Assembly: GCA_016717145.1 (NCBI GenBank) | Contig: JADKGD010000021.1 | Span: 1-25,504 of the forward strand | Direction of reading: 5' to 3' | Length of the DNA stretch: 25,504 nt | From: Saprospiraceae bacterium | Lineage (GTDB): Bacteria; Bacteroidota; Bacteroidia; Chitinophagales; Saprospiraceae | Part shown: in pieces, positions 18,845 through 25,504 of the stretch | Position numbering within the stretch: the stretch's first letter is position 1 | Layout: each line of letters starts with the position of its first letter | Made by a program: the position numbers and the translations under genes | The notes under the pieces: model-generated | The model's database searches: none | What the model saw: the letters and a program-made list of their open reading frames with translations, nothing else | Told to the model about the DNA's origin: nothing

Positions 18845-18939
18845 GACAATGCTTCAAACAAAGAAAGGGCCGCCGGGATGGGTAGGTTTATCAATGCGTT
18901 CATAGCATGTCCGCTGGACACGACGAACGCTTAGTTATT
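18845..18939 (-). repeat. 95-bp repeat copy A with attC-like core
   Basis: Directly repeated at 23297-23394; the 27 nt nearest the upstream gene are identical and the remainder is mostly conserved. Read on the minus strand, 18886-18940 shows boxes GAATAAC, TAAGC spacer, GTTCGTC, a 17-nt centre with the hairpin TGTCC-AGC-GGACA, TATGAAC, GCATT spacer and GATAAAC. This is the integron attC arrangement (AAC, GTT, AAC, GTT with 5-nt spacers), with the last box changed from GTT to GAT. The TAA stop of the permease-peptidase gene lies inside the first box, as in cassettes. No integrase is in the window, so the integron assignment remains inference. Confidence 0.6.
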
Positions 18940-21900
18940 CCTGGCTGGCATTGTTTTGATTAATTATATTGTCAAAGTGTTGTATTGTTTTTTCTGAATT
19001 GCTCGTCTTAAACATATCTCTTATTAAATATTGCAAACTGTCTGGAGTTGCCTTTTCTAAATATTCAAGCATTTCTAAAGATGTTGTATAGGAAGCTGTT
19101 TGATATTTAACTTTATCCAAATATTCCTTTAATGCATTGTTTAGTATTTCTTCCCCTATAAATTCACTTAAAGTATAGAGGGCAATCGCACCTTTTCCAT
19201 AAGCAATATATGACTGCTCAGGATTTACCAAATACAGTGGTGCTTCTTTTTCTGTCTCTTCGGCTCTTCCAGATAAGTAACGTATTCGCTGTATATTCAA
19301 AAACTTTATCGCACTTTTTTTACCATATTTCTTTTCATAAATTTTGGCAGTAATATACTCTGCCACACTTTCAGTTATCATAATTGCACCCAAGGCATCG
19401 GCAGGATTAACTTGATTTCCCCACCATTGATGTGAAAGTTCGTGTGCTGCTACATAAAAGGAAAGGTCAATACCACCTTCTTTTATATTGCTTATATCGT
19501 TTATAAACCTGATCTCTGAAATTTGAATACAGTTCCCAGCGGTAGTTGCATAGGTACCTTCTGCCCTTGAAAATTCAATAATTTGAGCCTGTTTGTGTTG
19601 GTAAGGCCCAAAAAAATAGGTGTTATAATCTAATGAAGCTTTTAATCCCTCCATCATTTGATGAATATTATAAATGTGTTTAGGATGATAATAAACGCTC
19701 AGGTCGACACCTTTATAGTTTTCTTTCAATACTGCATATTCGCCTGAATTAAATCCAAAAACGAATTTAATAGGGTTGCTGGTTTTATAATGAAAGTATC
19801 TTCTGCCGTCTTTTATCCATTCATTAATCAAATCCCCCGAAGTAATGGAAATTTGTTTGGGCGATGTGCTAATAATTGCTTCAAAGTTTATAAAGTCGGC
19901 ATCAATACTTTGGTAATGATTTTCAAAAGTCGCACTGTCGCTTGGTATTTTTTTCTCAGTTTGGGCAAAATATCCTAATCGGGGAAAAATGTCGCTTTTG
20001 AGATAAGTTCCATCTTTTAAGATGTTGGAATTTTGTACCAAAAGTGAATTATCTACATTTTTAATTATAAAACTTAATGTAATACTATCGTTGGGTGCTA
20101 TCCCTTCATCAAGTTTATAAATGAAAAACTTAAAAAGCTTGTCCTCACTAATTAAATCAGCTTTAGTATTAAAAAAAAGCGCTGTTATTTCATCATAACC
20201 CGTTTTTATTAATAGGGTATCTATGATTTGTGAGGTTTTGTTGATTAGTGTATATTTCCCATTTGCGGTGAACGAATTCGTCTCTGAGAAAATGTCCAAT
20301 TTCACATTCAGAGATGTAATCCTTGGTTGTTTTATTGTTTCATATTTGCCATATTTAATTTGAAATTGTTTTATTAATTCAACCTCATTTCGGGGCGACA
20401 ATAATTTATTCTCAGGTTTATTTTCTTCCTGAAAAAGATAATAACCAAAACAGAAGAACCCCACTATCAAGACAATGGACGTTAATGCCAACTTGCCATT
20501 AAAACGGTTTTTTGCGATTTTAAATCTTTCAACGACTGAATTAGTGATTTCTCTTTCCCAAAGCAATAGCGATATAAAAAATAAAAGCACCCCAAAAACG
20601 AGCCAATAAAATTTATATAAAATATAGGGAAATAGAGAATGACCATAGCCACTCATATCAGAATATTTAAGAAAAAAATCTGAATTTGGGGTATCATTAA
20701 ATCTGAATACAAAATCTTCTATTCCTAATGAAGGTAACTGTGAAATACCTAATGTACCTAAAATCAACAGGAACAATCCCAGGTAGGTATTTCTAAAGAT
20801 GGTTTGAATAAATAAAGAAGCTAAAGCCCAAATTATAAATCCAATCAAATGAATAGCATATAAGTCAACCAGATAATGTCTAATTTCAAAATTGTAATAA
20901 CCACTATTTATTTGAACTGCAATACCCGTAAATACAATCAAAGAAAGAAGCAATATTTGCATTTTAACCAATGCTAAAAACTTGGAAAATAACAATACCC
21001 AATTAGGAATAGCGGTTACGGAAATTAAATCAGAAATACGAGAATGATTTGCCCGATGAACTAAAATTCCCGCGTATAGAAATGTGAGGACTTGAATAAG
21101 AAAAGAAAAAAAGAAAACAGGAAAGCCTAGAATCACCCAAGTTACAGGTAGTGTTTTAACATCAATTTGAGGGTTTATTTGCAATAGTATTGCAGCAATA
21201 AATATTATACCTACAATTACAATGCTTATAAAACCGCCACTTCTTGTAATAAAAATAAAATCTGTTTGGGATAATTTCCACGATGTTTTAATTTGCTGAA
21301 AGAATGAAAAATTAAATGTTGGTTTTACTAAATTTATTTTGATGATACTTCCAAAATTGTCTTTGGTTTGGCTTTCGCCTTTCTTATTTTTCAAACCAAA
21401 TGACAATGGATTTTGACTAAACGAGAACCAGCGATAAGTTGCAATAAAAATCAAGATGGCTATAAAACACCATACTAATCTATTTAAAAATATTATAGAC
21501 TGCGATGGCAAAGCAAATGTATTATTTTCTGCTATTGTCCAGTATTTTGTAAAATATTGCACTGCACTTTCGCCAAAAGGGTCTATTAGTAACCCTCCTA
21601 AGCCATCAGTATTTGCAACTGCCAATCTTAGGGCAATTTCTTTAAGCAGCCAAAACATAATAACTGAAAGAAAACCAGTATAAATATTTCTGGTAAACAA
21701 AACGACCATAAAAACAATAACACCAAATAGCAGTAAGTTGGGAATTAAATAAATAAAATACGTTTGCAGATAAGGAGCTGCATCAAAAGGAAGAAGTTGT
21801 GCAGGATTAACAGTTGGTAATTTTGTCCCGAGTATCAAACCCATTTCTACTGAAAAAGCAATGATAGAAATAATCAAAAATGCACTGATAAACTTTGCAA

Positions 21901-22213
21901 ACAGATAGTTGGTTTTAGAAAATGGATAAGTATATAATATGCTGTTAAAGTTGTTTTTAAAATCTTTATAAATAGTATTGCCTATAATGGCGGGCAACAA
22001 AAACAAAAGGATTTTATTAAAAAAGTTTGTAAAGCCATAGATGCTCATTGGTGAATTAGCAATATTTTCGGCAGAAGCAGAACCTTCACCAAATGCCCCC
22101 GAGGCACCTGCCATCGTAAGTAATGCCATCAAAAATAAAGTTGATAAATAGGCATAAAATGACCAATTCTTTAGCCAGTATTTTAGTTCAAATCTGAGGA
22201 TGGTGAAATACAT
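18935..22213 (-). CDS. ABC-2 permease fused to M1-family peptidase
   Basis: A 1092-residue inner-membrane protein, intact. Residues 1 to ~590 are an ABC-2-type permease with about twelve hydrophobic helices in two blocks (for example FYAYLSTLFLMALLTMAGA; YLIPNLLLFGVIVFMVVLFT; GGFISIVIVGIIFIAAILL; LVFGVLLFFISLLLWERE). Residues ~620-1092 form a periplasmic peptidase: HELSH at 924-928 and Glu948 (ITESVAEY), the gluzincin zinc site HEXXH-X19-E, one residue longer than the usual spacing. The M1 exopeptidase motif GAMEN is not present; the equivalent region reads GTYATTAGN, so aminopeptidase specificity is doubtful. Its partner ATPase starts upstream and ends 5 nt before this ATG. Fused permease-peptidases are known in Bacteroidota; the substrate is unknown. 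Confidence 0.9.
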   Translation of the reverse strand: MYFTILRFELKYWLKNWSFYAYLSTLFLMALLTMAGASGAFGEGSASAENIANSPMSIYGFTNFFNKILLFLLPAIIGNTIYKDFKNNFNSILYTYPFSKTNYLFAKFISAFLIISIIAFSVEMGLILGTKLPTVNPAQLLPFDAAPYLQTYFIYLIPNLLLFGVIVFMVVLFTRNIYTGFLSVIMFWLLKEIALRLAVANTDGLGGLLIDPFGESAVQYFTKYWTIAENNTFALPSQSIIFLNRLVWCFIAILIFIATYRWFSFSQNPLSFGLKNKKGESQTKDNFGSIIKINLVKPTFNFSFFQQIKTSWKLSQTDFIFITRSGGFISIVIVGIIFIAAILLQINPQIDVKTLPVTWVILGFPVFFFSFLIQVLTFLYAGILVHRANHSRISDLISVTAIPNWVLLFSKFLALVKMQILLLSLIVFTGIAVQINSGYYNFEIRHYLVDLYAIHLIGFIIWALASLFIQTIFRNTYLGLFLLILGTLGISQLPSLGIEDFVFRFNDTPNSDFFLKYSDMSGYGHSLFPYILYKFYWLVFGVLLFFISLLLWEREITNSVVERFKIAKNRFNGKLALTSIVLIVGFFCFGYYLFQEENKPENKLLSPRNEVELIKQFQIKYGKYETIKQPRITSLNVKLDIFSETNSFTANGKYTLINKTSQIIDTLLIKTGYDEITALFFNTKADLISEDKLFKFFIYKLDEGIAPNDSITLSFIIKNVDNSLLVQNSNILKDGTYLKSDIFPRLGYFAQTEKKIPSDSATFENHYQSIDADFINFEAIISTSPKQISITSGDLINEWIKDGRRYFHYKTSNPIKFVFGFNSGEYAVLKENYKGVDLSVYYHPKHIYNIHQMMEGLKASLDYNTYFFGPYQHKQAQIIEFSRAEGTYATTAGNCIQISEIRFINDISNIKEGGIDLSFYVAAHELSHQWWGNQVNPADALGAIMITESVAEYITAKIYEKKYGKKSAIKFLNIQRIRYLSGRAEETEKEAPLYLVNPEQSYIAYGKGAIALYTLSEFIGEEILNNALKEYLDKVKYQTASYTTSLEMLEYLEKATPDSLQYLIRDMFKTSNSEKTIQHFDNIINQNNASQE

Positions 22214-22218
22214 TTGAT

Positions 22219-23100
22219 TCAGTTTTTGATGTTATCTTTTAAAGCAATAAAATAAACATCCTCTAAATTTGGTGGTGCTGTTACAAAATTTGATGTCGGT
22301 TGTTCATTGGCATAAACACGAATATTGATAGAATTATCTTGGTTGTATTTGGAAGAAAGTACTAAAAATGTTTGCTCCATATTCTCAAGCTTTTCTCTGT
22401 TAATATTACTTGTCCAAATTTTATCTTTTATTTCTTTAGTTGCTTCTGATGGTTTTATTTTCTTCAATATTTTGCCCCCGTTCATAATAGCCATATCATT
22501 GCACAAATCTTTAATATCATCAACAATATGAGTTGAAAAAATGATAATATTTGAACTGGCTATTTCTCGTAGTACATTTAAAAAGCGGTTTCGTTCTGCG
22601 GGGTCTAAACCAGCAGTTGGTTCATCCACAATTATTAATTTTGGGTTGTTGAGCAACAATTGAGCAATGCCAAATCGTTGTTTCATACCGCCCGAATAGC
22701 CATCAACATTTTTTTTTCGAACTTCATAAAGATTTGTAATCTCCAATATTTGCTTTATTAAATCATTTCGTTCTTTCCTTGAAGAAATGCCTTTAAGCGT
22801 TGCTAAATAATCCAACAAGTCTACTGCAGACATTTTGGGATATACCCCAAACTCTTGTGGTAAGTATCCTAAGACCTTTCTTAAATCCATTGGATTTTTC
22901 AAAATATCTATATCTTCAAAAAAAACTGAACCCTCATCTGGATTTTGTAAAGTTGCCAGAGTCCGCATTAGTGTAGATTTACCTGCACCATTCGGTCCAA
23001 GCAAACCAAACATACCTTGGTTTATCTCCAAATTAAGGTTGTCCAGAGCTTTTACACCATTAGGATAGGTTTTTGAAAGAGTATTTATTTTTAAAGTCAT
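22219..23100 (-). CDS. ABC transporter ATP-binding protein
   Basis: A 293-residue ATPase subunit, intact. Walker A GPNGAGKST at residues 35-43, Q-loop in LGYLPQEFGVYPKMSAVDLL, signature YSGGMKQR, Walker B with the catalytic Glu in KLIIVDEPTAGLDPAERNRF, and H-loop FSTHIVDDI. The C-terminal ~70 residues, ending NLEDVYFIALKDN, are typical of ATPases that drive ABC-2 exporters. The gene precedes the permease-peptidase fusion by 5 nt, so the pair forms one exporter in the inner membrane, with ATP hydrolysis in the cytoplasm coupled to an external peptidase domain. No convincing promoter consensus was seen directly upstream; a 5-bp inverted repeat abuts the start codon. Confidence 0.93.
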   Translation of the reverse strand: MTLKINTLSKTYPNGVKALDNLNLEINQGMFGLLGPNGAGKSTLMRTLATLQNPDEGSVFFEDIDILKNPMDLRKVLGYLPQEFGVYPKMSAVDLLDYLATLKGISSRKERNDLIKQILEITNLYEVRKKNVDGYSGGMKQRFGIAQLLLNNPKLIIVDEPTAGLDPAERNRFLNVLREIASSNIIIFSTHIVDDIKDLCNDMAIMNGGKILKKIKPSEATKEIKDKIWTSNINREKLENMEQTFLVLSSKYNQDNSINIRVYANEQPTSNFVTAPPNLEDVYFIALKDNIKN

Positions 23101-23102
23101 TT

Positions 23103-23117
23103 GTTATGGTTGATAAC
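23103..23117. repeat. Small inverted repeat at the ABC ATPase start
   Basis: GTTAT-GGTTG-ATAAC, stem 5 bp, loop 5 nt, two bases upstream of the ATG. In the mRNA it would sit over the ribosome-binding region and could affect translation. It may equally be chance. Confidence 0.3.
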
Positions 23118-23296
23118 GTTTGATTGTATGACGATTTGGTTTCCACTTTGTTACAATCGGGTTGTTTTTATGCTTGTGACTAACTGTCCTATGCCACGTG
23201 TACCTTCTTGGGGCTTAATAGGAAGGGAATATCATGATTGGGGAGGTATTGATAAGCCATGCATAGGATTTATTTTGCCTTGGGCAGATGAAGTAC
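23118..23296. other. Gene-free stretch before repeat copy B
   Basis: No promoter consensus or gene that I can support. From about 23180 it is richer in GC than its neighbours and shows faint similarity to 18660-18844 (CTTGG.GCTTAATA, GGGGAGGTA and TTGCCTTGG..GATGA blocks occur in the same order), suggesting the repeat extends further in a decayed form. A plus-strand open frame of 81 codons (23101-23346) crosses it but has no recognisable features. Confidence 0.4.
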
Positions 23297-23394
23297 GACA
23301 GTGCTTCATAGGAAGGAAGGGCCGGCGCCGAGGTGGGCAGGTTTAACAATGCGTTTATCGCATGTCAGCTGGACACGACGAACGCTTAGTTATT
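23297..23394 (-). repeat. 98-bp repeat copy B with attC-like core
   Basis: Second copy of the repeat at 18845-18939, in the same orientation. The core 23341-23395 on the minus strand reads TAATAAC, TAAGC spacer, GTTCGTC, centre, GATAAAC, GCATT spacer, GTTAAAC. The last box matches the attC R' consensus GTTRRRY exactly, and all four AAC/GTT cores are present. The central hairpin is TGTC-CAGCT-GACA. The serine hydrolase gene ends AAT AAC TAA inside the first box. Homology to copy A continues about 45 nt past the last box, which is longer than a minimal attC site. Confidence 0.65.
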
Positions 23395-24671
23395 AGCAGG
23401 AGTTTTTCTTTTCTTACGCCATTGGGCTACTCCAATAAGAAAAATTATAATTAAAAGTATGCCGACTAAAGCAATTGTTATTGTCTTTCCTAACAGCATA
23501 CTAAAAAGCAAAGTATCTACTTTTCCGGTTTTTAAATACACCCAATCACTTGCGATTCTTGTAGCCAAATCTGGATTACCTGTTTCCAAAACTATTATTC
23601 CATCACCTGTAACCGGATTAATTCTTATTGCAGTATTTATTGGAGGGGTGCTTTTTCCATCATGTCCAAAAATGTCCTCATTATCTTCTATATCAATGTA
23701 GAGCATACTACCTAAACCATAAATCTCTTCCCCCATCATATCCCAATGTCCTTCTCTCATTAACTGCAATGTTTCTGGCTTTAATTGTCCCCTGCCAATT
23801 GGTTCGCCGTTCTTTCCTTTAACAAAGATTTGAAAAAATGTTTCTAAATCAGCTAATGAAGAATATAATGAAGTTGCTGCTAATGAAGTGTAGTAGTAAT
23901 GTGGAGCGGTTGTTTTATCAGTGTTGTAGAACTCACATAATCTGTTATTTAATGAATCGTTTAAAATGTAAGTGCTACTGGTCATATTCAGTGGAGTGAA
24001 TAAATTGGAAGTCATAAATTCGTTAAAGGACTGTCCGCTTGTTTCTTCCGCTATCAATTGTAAAAGCGTAAAACCTCCGCCAGAGTATTTCCAAGCGGAG
24101 CCTGGCTCTATTCCTACACGTACTTCACCACTGATTCCACCATCCGCATCTTTTGCCTTAGTAAGTGAAGCCTCAAGAGTTTGGACAGAATCCCGGTTTT
24201 CAAAACCGTTATAACCAAGTCCATCAGTTAAACCAGCAGTGTGACTTAGCAATCTTCGAACGCTCACCTGCTCATTATCAAATTCACTTTGAGGCAATTG
24301 CCATCTTTTTACATAGTGGCTTACAGGAGTGTCTAAGTCAATTGTTTTCAGTTCAACCAATTTCATTATTCCTACAGCAGAAACGAATTTTGAAAGAGAT
24401 GAAACTTGAAAAATAGTGTTCCTGTCAACTGGTTTGTTGTGAGAAAAAAAAATCTCTTTATCAACTTGGCCATCCCTCATAATTGCCATGGCGAAGTTTC
24501 CTACAAATTCTTTTTGGTAATCTCTTTGACAGCAGTAATAAATGATTCTGAGTCTTTGCTTGTAGTAATTGGGTTGTGCCACCAACCATTTAATAGTCCG
24601 TTTAGCACAAGTACAATCCAAACAATTGTCAAAACAAAAGTTGTGATTGCATATTTGATAAATCTCTTCAT
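23386..24671 (-). CDS. Serine hydrolase of the beta-lactamase/class C family, one frameshift
   Basis: Penicillin-binding-type serine hydrolase (PF00144-like) with membrane anchors at both ends. The ATG at 24671 gives MKRFIKYAITTFVLTIVWIV, a good signal anchor. The frame runs to TAVKEITKK, where a five-base A tract (24511-24515) needs one more A to join EFVGNFAMAIMRDGQV. A longer open frame from 24699 reads the same region out of register and should be ignored. The catalytic SxxK is SLSK (Ser92, Lys95 in the joined protein), the tyrosine motif is YSG in WKYSGGGF and the third motif GHDGK lies near 330. A C-terminal helix (TITIALVGILLIIIFLIGVA) and basic tail anchor the end. Total about 428 residues. 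It may be a peptidase or esterase rather than a resistance enzyme. The stop is inside repeat B. Confidence 0.88.
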
Positions 24672-24828
24672 GTATGCTTATTGTTTTTAATGAAACCACT
24701 ATTTCTTTGTCGTTGCATGGTTTTGTAAAATTGCTTTAACACGTTTGGCGGGGTTTAAAAAGTTGACCATTTCGGAGTACAAAGCTGTCTGCCAGCACAA
24801 CACTTGATACGAAGAACAAATATTCATT

Positions 24829-24867
24829 TATCCGCTGAACAGCCAATTTCTTGTAGGTGCTGTTATT
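24829..24867 (-). repeat. Weak third member of the repeat family
   Basis: Eleven nt after the stop of the orphan gene, the minus strand reads AATAAC (24862-24867), then 20 nt, then TGTTC-AGC-GGATA (24829-24841), a hairpin with the same loop as copies A and B. A possible end box GTTAAAG lies about 130 nt further on (near 24732-24738). The rest of the 24672-24877 gap shows one more hairpin (GCTG-GCAGA-CAGC near 24785-24797) and no promoter consensus. Confidence 0.35.
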
Positions 24868-24877
24868 TGATGTTTTT

Positions 24878-25393
24878 CTATGGTAAGTCATCCCAATCTA
24901 TTTCTGAATTATCTAAAAGAGATTGCAGAAATTCCCTATTCGGGCTGATTAATGTCCCATAGTCTGTTGCTGACGGAATGTCAACCTCAAACAAGAAATC
25001 GCACTCTTTTTCTAATATTTCATATCGTTTATTCCCTTTTACTTTATTCAGGTCTAGATAATAGGGTGGAATGTTATTCATTTGAATTAGTTCAATTCCT
25101 CCGTTCCAGTCTGCCATTATTTTTTTAAATTCGTCCGTAGTTAAAATAAAGTCAAACGTCAATGACCTTGCTAATGTTCTGATGTTTACTGAATTGTCTC
25201 TGATTGGCAACTTAAATTCCTCCCAGTCAAAACCCATTCCAGTCATATGGTTATGTACCCAAATGTAATTGTAGGTGTCGCTTATTAGAAAGGGTAAAAT
25301 ATTAGTCGTGGCAAAGTCCAGTATTATACGATACCGTCCGGGAGCAGTTTCTCTAATGCAATTTATGTTGTCACGAAAGTCTATTGTCTTCAT
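24878..25393 (-). CDS. Orphan acidic cytoplasmic protein
   Basis: A 171-residue protein, intact, with no signal peptide or membrane helix. The sequence mixes aromatic and acidic stretches: TYNYIWVHNHMTGMGFDWEE, FDFILTTDEFKKIMADWNGG, KECDFLFEVDIP and a C-terminus EIDWDDLP. I do not recognise the family. Features such as the acidic tail and many Asp/Trp are compatible with a small immunity-type or regulatory protein, but nothing in the sequence proves it and no toxin gene is adjacent within the window. Preceded by its own promoter and a nested inverted repeat, followed by the weak attC-like site, so it looks like a single-gene unit. Confidence 0.75.
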   Translation of the reverse strand: MKTIDFRDNINCIRETAPGRYRIILDFATTNILPFLISDTYNYIWVHNHMTGMGFDWEEFKLPIRDNSVNIRTLARSLTFDFILTTDEFKKIMADWNGGIELIQMNNIPPYYLDLNKVKGNKRYEILEKECDFLFEVDIPSATDYGTLISPNREFLQSLLDNSEIDWDDLP

Positions 25394-25399
25394 ATTGAT

Positions 25400-25437
25400 G
25401 TCGTCCTAAAATAGCACATAAATATGCTATCCACGAC
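25400..25437. promoter_or_regulatory. Nested inverted repeat in the leader of the orphan gene
   Basis: Outer arms GTCGT (25400-25404) and ACGAC (25433-25437), inner arms ATAGCA (25411-25416) and TGCTAT (25425-25430). The structure lies between the predicted promoter and the ATG at 25393, so it could be an operator for a dimeric regulator or a leader hairpin. Confidence 0.45.
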
Positions 25438-25438
25438 A

Positions 25439-25446
25439 CAAATTTA
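25439..25446 (-). promoter_or_regulatory. -7 promoter element of the orphan gene
   Basis: The minus strand reads TAAATTTG, an exact TAnnTTTG match; transcription would begin near 25432, at the edge of the nested inverted repeat. No clear -33 partner. The remaining 25447-25504 holds no feature I can support. Confidence 0.5.
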
Positions 25447-25504
25447 TATTATTATCTAAAAGACTACATGTTTTTCTAATTTATTAATAATTAGCATATG
25501 GCAA

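Noticed and set aside
18591..18857. Open frames on both strands in the GC-rich block (64 and 80 codons)
   Set aside because: No start context, signal or motif; they overlap each other antisense and extend into the inverted repeat, and no recognisable protein emerges.
23101..23346. 81-codon plus-strand open frame upstream of the ABC ATPase
   Set aside because: It overlaps repeat B and the leader of the ATPase gene, has no recognisable domain, and the equivalent frame in copy A is interrupted by stops.

Overview
The window looks like chromosomal DNA of a member of the Bacteroidota. The evidence is low GC, several proteins ending in type IX secretion system (T9SS) type A sorting domains, lipoproteins with Bacteroidota-style signal peptides, and repeated matches to the Bacteroidota -7 promoter element TAnnTTTG upstream of genes. 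Saprospiria or Chitinophagia would fit, but the class cannot be fixed from sequence alone. No tRNA, rRNA, CRISPR array, integrase or transposase was seen.

Sequence quality varies and this shapes the annotation. Genes from 1 to about 11,000 are broken by many small indels although conserved protein segments continue in neighbouring frames (secA, two glycosyltransferases, a lipoprotein, a uracil-DNA glycosylase, a nucleotidyltransferase, a TfoX-like protein). From 11,000 onward most genes are open. Three single-base slips remain there, all in homopolymers: 16978-16983, about 17355 and 24511-24515. These genes are reported as single coding regions with frameshifts, most likely sequencing errors.

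Layout. 1-2483 (-): secA, running off the left edge. 2823-6251 (-): a three-gene glycan operon of a GT2 transferase, a processive GT2 and a multi-membrane GT87-like transferase. 6414-8688 (+): a surface lipoprotein and a SMUG/DUF4918-like uracil-DNA glycosylase, closed by a bidirectional terminator. 8857-9402 (-): a small Ala-rich lipoprotein. 9754-10658 (+): a sugar nucleotidyltransferase. 10679-11035 (-): a TfoX-N protein. 11344-14111 (-): two T9SS-secreted proteins, one with leucine-rich repeats and an EF-hand. 14395-18150 (-): a compact six-gene operon (4-TM protein, TetR regulator, T9SS-exported Kelch-like protein, 4-TM protein, His/Met-rich lipoprotein, cupin). A 14-bp perfect palindrome lies at its predicted promoter, suggesting autoregulation.

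18845-25393 (-) is accessory in character. It carries an ABC-2 permease fused to an M1-type peptidase with its ATPase, a penicillin-binding-type serine hydrolase and an orphan protein. Two of the genes end inside near-identical ~95-bp repeats. The 55-bp core of these repeats has the four-box geometry (AAC-GTT-AAC-GTT, 5-nt spacers) of an integron attC site. A weaker third site follows the orphan gene. This cassette-like arrangement and the TetR operon are the two most interesting parts of the window.
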